Positions 44,658 to 52,129 of a stretch of DNA of 52,129 nucleotides are shown here, in pieces. Numbering within the stretch: the first letter of the stretch is position 1; the number at the start of each line of letters is the position of its first letter. The notes under the pieces were generated by a model. That model ran no database searches and was not told the origin of the DNA. It was given only the letters and a program-made list of their open reading frames with translations. The position numbers were made by a program, and so were the translations under genes. Source of the DNA: Salinispora fenicalii (lineage in GTDB: Bacteria > Actinomycetota > Actinomycetes > Mycobacteriales > Micromonosporaceae); the NCBI RefSeq assembly GCF_000514815.1, contig NZ_KI911472.1, forward strand, positions 215,008 to 267,136. The letters run 5' to 3'.

Positions 44658-45414
44658 CAGATTCTCCCGGGGTTGAGGGTCGTTGTCTCGTACGTCCGGC
44701 GGCGTCGGCGAGCGCGCGGTGCAGTCGTGCGTCGGAGTCCTGCCCGGCCTCCCACTGCACGCCGAGCACGAACGGGTGCCCGGTCGCCTCGATCGCCTCG
44801 ATGACCCCGTCCGCCGCCCGGGCGGTCACGGAAAGGCCCGCACCGACCCGGTCAATGCCCTGGTGGTGGTGGCAGGCGACAGTGGGGACATCGGCGCCGT
44901 AGGCAGCGGCGGCGAGGCTGCCGGGCTGGAGGTCCAGGTGGTTGCTGCCGAGAGTGAAGGTCGCGGTCTGGGGACAGTGACCGTCGTGGTTTACGGCCTC
45001 CGGTAGGTGCTGGTGCAGGGTGCCTCCCGACAACACATTGAGCACCTGCATCCCGCGGCAGATCGCCAAAACGGGCCGGCCGGCGTCAAGCGCTGCCCGG
45101 AGCAGGGCCAGTTCGGCCCGGTCCGCGGCTGGGCTGCCGCACTGGGTCCGGGCGTGCCGGGGCTGCCCGTACAGCTTCGGGTCCAGGTCTGGTCCCCCGG
45201 GCAGCAGTAGGCCGTCGAGTTGCGGCACGAGGTCCTCGGCGCCCGGCAGCAGCGGAACCAACACGGGGGCGCACCCCGCGGTGGCGAGCATGTCCACGTG
45301 GGCCTGCAACGCCAGGCTGACTGTCGTGTCCAGCCCCTGCACCGTCACAGGAGTCGTTCGTGCGCAGATCCCAATCACCGGCCGTGCCTCGCAGTCGTTC
45401 CGCACTGAGCTCAT
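44587..45414 (-). CDS. Class I glutamine-amidotransferase-like (peptidase C26) protein
   Basis: The 275-residue protein resembles gamma-glutamyl-GABA hydrolase (PuuD) and related amidotransferases: RPVIGICARTT, LDGLLLPGGPDLDPKLYG, and the nucleophile C119 in VLAICRGMQVLNV. The usual C-terminal Q-W-H-P-E reads Q-W-E-A-G, so the catalytic His is missing and activity may be altered. ATG 45414 is preferred (GGTGG six bases upstream); ATG 45420 is possible. The last ~25 codons overlap the AhpD-fold gene. It could release gamma-glutamyl groups from an intermediate, but that is speculative. Confidence 0.82.
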   Translation of the reverse strand: MSSVRNDCEARPVIGICARTTPVTVQGLDTTVSLALQAHVDMLATAGCAPVLVPLLPGAEDLVPQLDGLLLPGGPDLDPKLYGQPRHARTQCGSPAADRAELALLRAALDAGRPVLAICRGMQVLNVLSGGTLHQHLPEAVNHDGHCPQTATFTLGSNHLDLQPGSLAAAAYGADVPTVACHHHQGIDRVGAGLSVTARAADGVIEAIEATGHPFVLGVQWEAGQDSDARLHRALADAAGRTRQRPSTPGESDGIADEQPVSDRARRAAAPARTR

Positions 45415-45884
45415 GCGCATCCACCATTTCCCGGAGGTCGCACCGTCCGGGGCAGCTCGCCCCAAAGATCGGTGGCGGACAGTTGAAATGCAGCAAGGGT
45501 GGTGTGGTCTATTCCATACGCGCCGGACTAATCGGCGACCACGGGGTGAACCTATAACGATGCTCGGACCAATGGCAACGGTCGGAACTGAGGCAGTCGG
45601 CTGCTCACTGGAAGCGGTCGGCGGTATGGCGGATCCCCTTGTTCAACCGCTGGCGAAACGCAGTCGAAAATCGCCGACTGTTGCTCGCTGTTTCGGGTCG
45701 GCGATAGCGTTGTTGAATCAATCCGTCCTTGACCGGGACTGCAGAGGCGCTCGGCAGACTGCGAGCGGTCCGGCCGGATCGTCGATTCCCTCTCCGCGCG
45801 GCGGTCGACAGCCGCGGGTCGGCGAGGCCGTGAGCAGGGCCACGTACACGCCCAGCAGGGCGGTCATCATTCGGAAGGACGACT
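45415..45884. promoter_or_regulatory. Divergent promoter region
   Basis: About 470 bases between the divergent amidotransferase-like and flavin hydroxylase genes, with no convincing gene. It carries a StrR-type operator at 45641-45669. A lone half-site-like CAGTTGAAA lies at 45480-45488, without a partner at the right spacing. Confidence 0.55.
45641..45669. promoter_or_regulatory. StrR/NovG-type operator between divergent cluster genes
   Basis: GTTCAACCG, an 11-base spacer and CAGTCGAAA match the consensus GTTCRACTG-N11-CRGTYGAAC with one mismatch in each half and the exact spacing. It is about 215 bases from both flanking start codons, so a single site could serve both directions. Confidence 0.6.
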
Positions 45885-47657
45885 ATGGCAACGATAGAGG
45901 TTCCGGTTCTTATCGTGGGCGGGGGTGGATGTGGCCTGGCTGCCTCCGTCTTTCTGTCCGACCACGGCGTACGCCACCTGCTGGTGGAGCGGCACCCGGG
46001 TACGTCGAGAATGCCGAAGGCGCACTATCTCAACCAGCGGACGATGGGCATCTTCCGTCAGCACGAGCTCGACGCTGAGGTGATCCAGCAGGGGGCGTGC
46101 CTGGATGAATTCGGCAAGCTGCGCTGGCTGACCTCACTCGGCGGGGAAGGCCCCCTCGACGGTCTGGTCATTGAGGAAATGGACGCGTTCGGCGGCGGTG
46201 CGTTGCGGGAGACATACGAGGCGGCTGGGCCGGTACTTCCGGTCAAGCTGCCCCAGGTCCGGTTGGAGCCGATCCTGCGGCAACATGCCGAGCGGCGTAA
46301 CCCGGGCGAGATCCGGTTCGGTCATGAACTGGTCACCTTCGCGGAGGAAGGCGGCCGGGTGGTGGCCCAGATCCGAGCGGTCGACACCGGAGAGGTCACC
46401 ACGGTTGTGGCCCGTTACCTCATCGCGGCGGACGGGGGCCGCACCGTCGGCGCGGCGCTCGGCGTACAGATGCTGGGCCTTCCGGGGTTTCTCGAGGTCA
46501 CCACCGCCTACTTCTCCGCGGACCTGTCGCCGTGGTGGCGCGAGGGCACCCTACTCACCCACTTCCTCCATCCGCGGGACCCCGATCTGTCCAGCAATCT
46601 CATCGAGATGGGCCCCACCTGGGGCAAACACTGCGAGGAGTGGGTCCTGCACTTTCCGCCAGGTGACCCGCAGCGCTACCCCGAGGAGAGCATCGTCTCC
46701 AAGATCCGCGAGGTCCTCGGCTTGCCCGGCTTGGAGCTCACGCTGCACCAGGTCACGAATTGGTCGGTGGAATCCCTGGTCGCCGACCAGTACCGGGTCG
46801 GTCGCGTGCTGCTTGCCGGGGATGCTGCCCACCGGCAGCCCCCCACCGTCGGGCTGGGACTGAATACCGGTATTCAGGATGCACACAACCTCGCGTGGAA
46901 GCTCGCTGCGGTACTCACCGGCCGCGCCCCCGACAGTCTGCTCGACACCTACCAGGCCGAGCGGCACCCGATTGGCCGGCATAACGTCGACTGGGCGGTC
47001 TCCGCGGCCCTGCACCACCATGCGATCCTCGAAGCCGTCGGGGTCGGTCAGCACACCGAGCCGCAGCGCCGGGAGCGAGCGTTCGCGGCGTTCATCGATC
47101 CATCCCCGATCGCCGCGGCGGCGCGGGCCCGGGCCGCCGAGCTGTTCGCCACCCACCGGGGCGGATGCCAGGCACACGACGTCGAGCTGGGTTTCGCGTA
47201 CGAACAGGGTGCGGTCATCCCCGACGGCAGCCCGCCGCCACCGCGGGAGCCGCTGCGGGACATCTACCACCCCACTACCCGGCCCGGGCACCTGCTGCCG
47301 CACGCCTGGATCAAACGCGCCGACCGGGTCCTATCCACCCACGATCTGACCGGCTCCGCCGGCAGCTTCGTGCTGATCATCGGCCAGAAGGCGGAGCGGT
47401 GGCGGGCGGCGGCCGCGGCGGTGGCGGAGAAGCTGTCAGTCCCGATCAGCATCGTCGCCATCGGGGTCGACGCGGAGTTCGTGCCCACCGACGACCGGTG
47501 GCCACAGGTCCGGGAAATCACCGACGAGGGTGCCATCCTGGTCCGTCCGGACAACCACGTGGGGTGGCGCAGCAGGGGCGCCGGCGCGAACCCGACCGGT
47601 GAGCTGGCCGGAGCCCTTGGACGCATCCTTGAGAACGCGGGGCCGGTGGAAGCCTGA
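45885..47657 (+). CDS. FAD-dependent hydroxylase, TfdB/2,4-dichlorophenol-monooxygenase type
   Basis: The 590-residue class A flavoprotein monooxygenase has the FAD motif VLIVGGGGCGLAAS, the TfdB-type RMPKAHYLNQRTMGIFRQH, a DGG motif (AADGGRTVGAALG), the GD motif VLLAGDAAHRQPPTVGLGLNTGIQDAHNLAWKL and a C-terminal thioredoxin-like domain (about 480-585) expected in phenol-hydroxylase relatives. It should hydroxylate an aromatic ring with NAD(P)H and oxygen, a tailoring step fitting an aromatic polyketide. ATG 45885 follows GGAAGGAC. A strong bidirectional hairpin follows the stop. Confidence 0.93.
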   Translation: MATIEVPVLIVGGGGCGLAASVFLSDHGVRHLLVERHPGTSRMPKAHYLNQRTMGIFRQHELDAEVIQQGACLDEFGKLRWLTSLGGEGPLDGLVIEEMDAFGGGALRETYEAAGPVLPVKLPQVRLEPILRQHAERRNPGEIRFGHELVTFAEEGGRVVAQIRAVDTGEVTTVVARYLIAADGGRTVGAALGVQMLGLPGFLEVTTAYFSADLSPWWREGTLLTHFLHPRDPDLSSNLIEMGPTWGKHCEEWVLHFPPGDPQRYPEESIVSKIREVLGLPGLELTLHQVTNWSVESLVADQYRVGRVLLAGDAAHRQPPTVGLGLNTGIQDAHNLAWKLAAVLTGRAPDSLLDTYQAERHPIGRHNVDWAVSAALHHHAILEAVGVGQHTEPQRRERAFAAFIDPSPIAAAARARAAELFATHRGGCQAHDVELGFAYEQGAVIPDGSPPPPREPLRDIYHPTTRPGHLLPHAWIKRADRVLSTHDLTGSAGSFVLIIGQKAERWRAAAAAVAEKLSVPISIVAIGVDAEFVPTDDRWPQVREITDEGAILVRPDNHVGWRSRGAGANPTGELAGALGRILENAGPVEA

Positions 47658-47670
47658 TCCCGGCACCGGC

Positions 47671-47724
47671 AAGTACCCTCGCGCCCGCCCGGGCTGGCTG
47701 GCCTAGGCGGGCGCGAGGGTACTT
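47671..47724. terminator. Bidirectional stem-loop terminator
   Basis: A perfect 19-bp inverted repeat (AAGTACCCTCGCGCCCGCC at 47671-47689, complement at 47706-47724) with a 16-base loop sits between two convergent genes. The flanking AA/TT gives a short A/U edge on both strands. Confidence 0.88.
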
Positions 47725-47766
47725 CTGTGGCGTTCCCCGGTGGGTGGGGGAGAAGGGGCACTCCAC

Positions 47767-49233
47767 TCAGGTCAAGGTGGCGACGGTCTTGCCGGCCAGC
47801 CCCACGAGCACCTGGTCAACAGCTTTCTGCGCATCGGCGATGCACGTGCCAACCCCCACGCCCTCGTACGCGGCGCCGCAGACGGCGAGCCCCGGCGAGC
47901 CACCTACCGCCGTCCGGATCCGCTTCACCCGATCCAAGTGGCCGACCGAGTACTGGGGCAGCGCGTTCGCCCAGCGGGTGACCCGCGTCGCCAATGGGGA
48001 ACCGACCGCCCCGGTAGCCGCGGCGACTTCGGCGGTCACCAGCCGGACGAGGTCGGCGTCGTCGCGCTGTAGCGCTGCCTCGTCGCCGACCCGCCCGACC
48101 GAGCAGCGCAGGATCTCCACCTCACCCGCCAGGTGCGGCCATTTCACCGTGGAGAAGGTCACCTCGTTGACGGTCCGTCCGTCCACCGCCGGAACGCGGT
48201 AGCCACAGAATCCCCGCGCGGCGAGCCCGCCGGCGAACGCCGTACGGGGGTAGGCCAGCGTGACGATGCCGATACTGGCGTACGGGATCTGCGCGAGCTC
48301 GGCGGCGGCCGAAGCCACTCCGGGTACGCCGGCCAGCAGCCGCCCGGCGGGCCCGGCAGGGACGGCGACAATTACCGCGTCCGCGGTGAGGTGTTCTGTC
48401 CCGGCGTCGGCGTTGACGGTCAACCGCCACCCTTGCTGGTCTGGAGCCAGGCCGGTGACCTCGGCCCCGGTTCGTATCTGCGCGTTGGGTGAGTCGGCGA
48501 GAACTGCGTCGACCAACACCTGGGGTAGGTTGCCGAGCCTGCCGGTCAGGGTACCGATCCCAGTCGGCGGTTCCTGACCGTCCGGTGGCAGCGGAGGGAG
48601 CAGCGAGCCCGCCGCCTGGATTAGCGACGGGTACCTGCGGGATGCGTTCGCCAGCGGGGCCAGCATGGCCTCGAAGGAGAGCTGGTCGGAGCGGCCGGCG
48701 CAGACGTCGCTGAGGAACGGGTCGACGAGGCGGTCCAGTAGCTCCTGGCCGAGCCGTTGCGAGACGTAGGCTGCGACGGAGACGTCGCCGTCCCGTTCGG
48801 TCGGCGGCAGCTCAAGGTCACGGCGGGCTTCGGCCACTCCGTCCGGCGAGAGGATGCCGGACTCGGCGAGGGCGTCCAGGTCCGCGGGGATGCCCATGAA
48901 CTGGCTGGCGGGCAGGGGTCGAAGCGCGCCCCTGCTCCAGATCGCTGTCGTGGTGGCGCCGGCCAGGGCGAGCTGATCGCCGAGACCGGCAGCGTTGATC
49001 AACCGGGTGGTCTTGGGTCGTCGGGCGTACAGCCCTTCCGCCCCCTCGTCAACGAGTATGCCCGCCACCTCCGATGCGGACAGCTTCCCGCCGAGCCGCG
49101 GTGCGGCCTCGAGGAGGGTGATTCGTACTGGCTCATTCCGGAGGTAGAACGCCGCCGTGATTCCCGCGATACCGCCCCCGACGATGACCACGTGGGGCGC
49201 CGTACCTACCCGATCCTGTTCGTTGTCCACCAT
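47767..49233 (-). CDS. HemY-type protoporphyrinogen/coproporphyrinogen oxidase-like flavoprotein
   Basis: The 488-residue protein carries the dinucleotide motif VVIVGGGIAGITAAFYL, the PPO-type LGGKLSASEVAGILVDEGAEGLYARRP, VCAGRSDQLSFEAMLAPL, and the C-terminal FAD motif AVCGAAYEGVGVGTCIADAQKA. All are features of HemY/CgoX oxidases of haem synthesis. No other haem gene is nearby, and it sits among tailoring genes, so it may either oxidise a cluster intermediate or be a spare or resistant copy of the haem enzyme. ATG 49233 is the start. It follows the StrR-like gene by 124 bases. Confidence 0.9.
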   Translation of the reverse strand: MVDNEQDRVGTAPHVVIVGGGIAGITAAFYLRNEPVRITLLEAAPRLGGKLSASEVAGILVDEGAEGLYARRPKTTRLINAAGLGDQLALAGATTTAIWSRGALRPLPASQFMGIPADLDALAESGILSPDGVAEARRDLELPPTERDGDVSVAAYVSQRLGQELLDRLVDPFLSDVCAGRSDQLSFEAMLAPLANASRRYPSLIQAAGSLLPPLPPDGQEPPTGIGTLTGRLGNLPQVLVDAVLADSPNAQIRTGAEVTGLAPDQQGWRLTVNADAGTEHLTADAVIVAVPAGPAGRLLAGVPGVASAAAELAQIPYASIGIVTLAYPRTAFAGGLAARGFCGYRVPAVDGRTVNEVTFSTVKWPHLAGEVEILRCSVGRVGDEAALQRDDADLVRLVTAEVAAATGAVGSPLATRVTRWANALPQYSVGHLDRVKRIRTAVGGSPGLAVCGAAYEGVGVGTCIADAQKAVDQVLVGLAGKTVATLT

Positions 49234-49356
49234 GTCGCCTGCTCTTTCGTGGGCTGCGATGTCGTAGCAGTCTCGCCGTGCTCCCGCGAATTCCGGTCGA
49301 GTAAGAGTTGACCCGGGCAGGTGCTGGCGGCGGCCGGCGGGGCGTGGCGGGTGGCG

Positions 49357-50463
49357 CTACGATCCGTCCTCCTGCTTGCGCTTGAGTTGTTCGGCGAAGA
49401 GGCTCCACTCCTCGCTGATGCTGTCCGCGAGCGGGGCGATCACACTGAGCCAGTGCGGCGGGATCGAGCCGGCGACCTCCCGCCAGCGATGTGGGGCACC
49501 GGCGTGCCAAGCCATCCACCGAATGAACGCCCGGCCGCCTTCGGTGTACCGGATGGATGGATCGGTAGCCAGTTTGTTCGCCACTCCGGCCCAGGTCAGC
49601 GGCGCGGACGGGCGTCCCGGGCGGCGTATGGCACCACCCCGGGGGGTTGGCAACGTGGAGGTGGGCACCGCGGCTTGCGGGGCTGGTACCACTGGTGGCT
49701 CGGCCGGGGGAAGACGCTGCCCAGTGCGCTCCGGACTGATGCCCCGGCGCAGCCGAGCACTCACATCATGGACTGTGCCCAGCGATACGTCGGCCTCGCG
49801 GGCGACCTGCCGCAGCGGGGCGTTCGGGTGGGCGTTGAGGTAGGCGGCGGCGCGACGCCGGCCCTCCACGGCGGTGACCGGACGGCGCCGTCCGTCCCGG
49901 CCGATCCGCTTGGCGCCGACTTCCGCTGCCCCCGTCGACCGGGTACGCAACGAGGCGATCGTCTTTGCGCTCAATCCCGTGATGGCGGCGAGCGCCCGGT
50001 CGGACCAGTCCGGATACTCCGATAGCACCCGGTTGGCGCCGGCGAGCCGGTCGGCTCGGGACAGCGGCAGACCGTGGGCGATGTTTGCCTGCATCGCCAG
50101 GATGAGCGCCTCGGCATCGGTGCAGTCCAGGAAGCGTGCGGGAATGACGTGATCGCCGCGGATCCGGGCGGCCTCGAGCCGGTGTAGCCCGTCGATTACC
50201 CGCCAGCCCTCCTCCTGGACGAGTAAGGGCGGTAGCTGCGTGCTGCCGCCCGCCTCGACGAGTAGCTGGACGTGGGCTCCGCTCGTACCGCCCTGCCGTA
50301 GCCGCAGGCTGGGCGACAGTGCGTCCAGGGGAACGTCTCGTGCCGGCAGTCGCTCGAAGTTTTTCAGATCGAATTCGTCGTTACCCGTCGACTCGTTGCT
50401 GCCCGCCCTGGCGAGCCTGAAGCCTTCCGTGGCCAGCGCAGCTTGCCCGTGGTGACGAGACAT
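49357..50463 (-). CDS. StrR/NovG-family (ParB-like) pathway-specific activator
   Basis: The 368-residue protein has an N-terminal ParB-like domain (about 40-125): LPPLLVQEEGWRVIDGLHRLEAARIRGDHVIPARFLDC, DAEALILAMQANIAHGLPLSRADRLAGANRVL. A helix-turn-helix region follows (about 145-245: YPDWSDRALAAITGLSAKTIASLR and LRQVAREADVSLGTVHDV). This is the pattern of StrR, NovG and Bbr, which activate antibiotic clusters by binding GTTCRACTG-N11-CRGTYGAAC. Two such sites occur in this window. It is not a chromosome-partition ParB: it lacks a ParA partner. GAGGAGG precedes ATG 50463. Confidence 0.9.
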   Translation of the reverse strand: MSRHHGQAALATEGFRLARAGSNESTGNDEFDLKNFERLPARDVPLDALSPSLRLRQGGTSGAHVQLLVEAGGSTQLPPLLVQEEGWRVIDGLHRLEAARIRGDHVIPARFLDCTDAEALILAMQANIAHGLPLSRADRLAGANRVLSEYPDWSDRALAAITGLSAKTIASLRTRSTGAAEVGAKRIGRDGRRRPVTAVEGRRRAAAYLNAHPNAPLRQVAREADVSLGTVHDVSARLRRGISPERTGQRLPPAEPPVVPAPQAAVPTSTLPTPRGGAIRRPGRPSAPLTWAGVANKLATDPSIRYTEGGRAFIRWMAWHAGAPHRWREVAGSIPPHWLSVIAPLADSISEEWSLFAEQLKRKQEDGS

Positions 50464-50513
50464 CCGGTACGCCCTCCTCGGTTGCCGTTTGGCTGAGGGT
50501 GGCAGGGGTGTCT

Positions 50514-52025
50514 TTAGCCGTAGTCGAGACGGGGTGGACCGGCGGCCGGCGCCGGTGCGCTCGGTGCGGTTCCGTTCTGGGGGGCGCCGAACCAGCGGGT
50601 GAGGGCGTGGGTGAGGTCGTGGGTGCTGCCGGGTGCGGTCCAGGCGAGGTATCCGTCGGGGCGGATGAGGGCGGTGTTGAGGGTGGGGTGGGGTTGGTGG
50701 GTCCAGGTGCCGGTGATGATGTTGATTCGGTCGGTCCAGGCGTGGGCGGTGGGGTGTTCGGTGGTGGTGGTGATGAGTAGGGGGCGGGCGGGGTGGAGTA
50801 GGTCGGCGATGCGGGGGGTGTCGCCGTTGGGGAGGGTGAGTTGGTGGTGTGGGGGCATGCGTCGGCCGAGGAGGGGGTGTTCGCCCGGTCCGAGGTCGTA
50901 GCGGATGCCCAGTCCGCTGAGCATCCCGGCGAGGTGCTCGGCCGCGTCGGTGAAGGTGACCAACTCGGCGAGGATGCCGCGGATCGGTTCCATCTCGGCG
51001 CCGGTGAGTCGTAGCTCGATGGCGGCCCGCGCGTTGCGGGCCAGCTGCCGCCCGATTGGGTGGCGTTCGGTGTGGTAGGTGTCGAGCAGGTCGGGTGGTG
51101 CCCAGCCGTGCACCGCCGCCGCCAGCTTCCAGCCCAGGTTCACCGCATCCTGGACGCCGACGCTTAATCCCTGCGCCATCGCCGGGGGTTGTACGTGGGT
51201 GGCGTCACCGGCTAGGAAGACCCGGCCGCGCCGGTACTCGGAGCTGACCCGGGACGTGTCGGTGAAGCAGCTGATCCAGCGACAATGTCCATGATGTATG
51301 GATTCGCCGGTGAGTCGTTGCCAGGAGTCGGCCAGCTCCTGATAGCTCAACGCGCTGCGGTCTTTCGGCGGCATGCCCCGCTCGTACACGACGACCCGGG
51401 TGACGCCGTTCTCCAGATCCATCGCCATGACCATGCTGCCGTCGGGCAGATTCTCGCCGATCCGACGACGCCGGGTGTCGATGCCGGTGACATCGGCGGT
51501 GTAGAACCCACGGGTGGGCTCCGAGCCGGTGAAGTCGATCCCGGCCAGCGCCCGGATGGTGCTGCGCCCGCCGTCGCAGCCGACCAGAAACCGGGCGACC
51601 TCCCGGCCGGGGCCGGTGGGGCCATCGACGGTGACGACGACGCGGTCGGGGCCCTCCTCGAAGCCGGTGACCTCATGGCCGCGGAATACCGGCACCCCCA
51701 GTTCGGTCACCCAGCCTTCCAGCATCCGTTCGGTCCGGTACTGGGAGATGCCCCGGGCGCCGGCATGGTCCTCCGGTAGCTGACCGAGGTCGATGGGTAC
51801 TCCCCCGAAGTGACTCTCTGCGGGCTCGGTCGGGCCCAGCCGGTCCAGCAGCCCGCGTTGCTCGAAGCACTCGGCGGTACGTCGGGTGAAGCTGGCGCCG
51901 CGGGACTCTGTCGGTCGCGCCGACAGCCGCTCGTAGATCGCCACATCGACCCCGCTGAGCCGCAGTTCACCGGCGAGCATGAGGCCCACCGGGCCGGCAC
52001 CGACCACGATCACGTCCCGGCTCAT
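50514..52025 (-). CDS. PgaE/JadH-type angucycline FAD oxygenase
   Basis: The 503-residue flavin hydroxylase aligns well from memory with PgaE/JadH/UrdE-type angucycline oxygenases: VVGAGPVGLMLAGELRLSG, SRGASFTRRTAECFEQRG, HFGGVPIDLG, LVGCDGGRSTIRALAGIDF, RGRVFLAGDATHVQPPAMAQGLSVGVQDAVNLGWKLAAAVHG, LAGMLSGLGIRYDLG and a C-terminal RPDGYLAWTAPGSTHDLTHALTRWFGAP. Such enzymes hydroxylate C-12/12b of the prejadomycin-type skeleton. Its ATG overlaps the stop of an upstream paralogue (ATGA). The 3' ~300 bases have strikingly C-rich codons unlike the rest. This gene is the main evidence that the cluster makes an angucycline-type compound. Confidence 0.93.
   Translation of the reverse strand: MSRDVIVVGAGPVGLMLAGELRLSGVDVAIYERLSARPTESRGASFTRRTAECFEQRGLLDRLGPTEPAESHFGGVPIDLGQLPEDHAGARGISQYRTERMLEGWVTELGVPVFRGHEVTGFEEGPDRVVVTVDGPTGPGREVARFLVGCDGGRSTIRALAGIDFTGSEPTRGFYTADVTGIDTRRRRIGENLPDGSMVMAMDLENGVTRVVVYERGMPPKDRSALSYQELADSWQRLTGESIHHGHCRWISCFTDTSRVSSEYRRGRVFLAGDATHVQPPAMAQGLSVGVQDAVNLGWKLAAAVHGWAPPDLLDTYHTERHPIGRQLARNARAAIELRLTGAEMEPIRGILAELVTFTDAAEHLAGMLSGLGIRYDLGPGEHPLLGRRMPPHHQLTLPNGDTPRIADLLHPARPLLITTTTEHPTAHAWTDRINIITGTWTHQPHPTLNTALIRPDGYLAWTAPGSTHDLTHALTRWFGAPQNGTAPSAPAPAAGPPRLDYG
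50572..50666. repeat. 95-bp direct repeat, copy 1
   Basis: Identical to 52035-52129 over 95 bases (offset 1463). It encodes the shared C-terminus of the two tandem oxygenases. Confidence 0.95.
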
Positions 52026-52129
52026 CGGACTGTCCCGTTCTGGGGGGCGCCGAACCAGCGGGTGAGGGCGTGGGTGAGGTCGTGGGTGCTGCCGGGTGCG
52101 GTCCAGGCGAGGTATCCGTCGGGGCGGAT
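52022..52129 (-). CDS. Second PgaE/JadH-type oxygenase (partial, C-terminus only)
   Basis: The last 35 codons of a gene that enters from the right edge are visible. They read I-R-P-D-G-Y-L-A-W-T-A-P-G-S-T-H-D-L-T-H-A-L-T-R-W-F-G-A-P-Q-N-G-T-V-R, identical to the corresponding part of the downstream oxygenase until the last three residues. The TGA stop overlaps the ATG of that oxygenase (ATGA), so the pair is translationally coupled. Angucycline clusters often need two oxygenases of this group. Confidence 0.85.
   Translation of the reverse strand: MRPDGYLAWTAPGSTHDLTHALTRWFGAPQNGTVR
52035..52129. repeat. 95-bp direct repeat, copy 2 (continues beyond the window)
   Basis: The perfect match to 50572-50666 runs to the last base of the window, so the true repeat may be longer. 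Confidence 0.95.

Noticed and set aside
49357..50463. Chromosome or plasmid partition protein ParB
   Set aside because: No ParA gene or parS-like site is nearby; the domain order and sequence fit the StrR/NovG activators better.

Overview
The window is high-GC actinomycete DNA, most likely from the Micromonosporaceae; a Salinispora- or Micromonospora-type genome is my guess. The evidence is a mycothiol ligase gene (mshC), an F420-type luciferase-like oxidoreductase, many GTG starts, and the actinobacterial gene order phosphatase / DUF3090 / SCO1664-type / mshC / PAC2 (ParJ-type) / metH. All calls were made by reading the sequence and its translations; no database search was run.

Layout. (1) 0-6.1 kb: a JmjC-type oxygenase gene converges on, and overlaps, a tightly coupled minus-strand operon. 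That operon encodes a small helical protein, a helical/disordered protein, a soluble FtsK/SpoIIIE-type ATPase and a coiled-coil membrane protein. I recognise no named system here. (2) 6.2-18.1 kb: mostly housekeeping genes: NYN-domain protein, ClpC-like unfoldase, DUF3140, M20 peptidase, aldo/keto reductase, LLM oxidoreductase, UppP, histidine phosphatase, DUF3090 and an SCO1664-type kinase-fold protein. (3) 18.6-23.5 kb: three overlapping genes for a surface-glycan function (GT2 glycosyltransferase, an unrecognised protein, a Rossmann/coiled-coil protein), apparently inserted into the conserved run before mshC. (4) 23.8-30.8 kb: mshC, GntR regulator, PAC2 protein and metH. (5) 31-38 kb: accessory genes: glutamate decarboxylase, DHA2 exporter, DUF1801, and an operon of alpha/beta hydrolase, VOC protein and an ABC-2 exporter pair. 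(6) 39.3-52.1 kb, running off the right end: the edge of a secondary-metabolite cluster.

The cluster edge holds a SARP, an AraC-type regulator and a StrR/NovG-type (ParB-like) regulator. Its enzymes are an NDP-hexose 2,3-dehydratase, a sulfotransferase, an AhpD-fold protein without its cysteines, a class I amidotransferase-fold protein, a TfdB-type flavin hydroxylase, a HemY-type oxidase and two tandem PgaE/JadH-type angucycline oxygenases. The second oxygenase is cut by the window end. These genes predict an angucycline-type aromatic polyketide carrying 2,6-dideoxysugars, with the ketosynthase genes beyond the right edge. A lomaiviticin/kinamycin-like product is possible but cannot be shown here.

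The most interesting non-coding signals are two matches to the published StrR/NovG operator (GTTCRACTG-N11-CRGTYGAAC). One lies upstream of the 2,3-dehydratase, with both half-sites perfect but a 12-bp spacer. The other lies between the divergent amidotransferase and flavin hydroxylase genes, with one mismatch per half and the canonical 11-bp spacer. Both fit control by the StrR-like regulator encoded in the same cluster. Three long perfect stem-loops without U-tracts (17, 19 and 14 bp stems), plus a 13-bp one, mark transcript ends.
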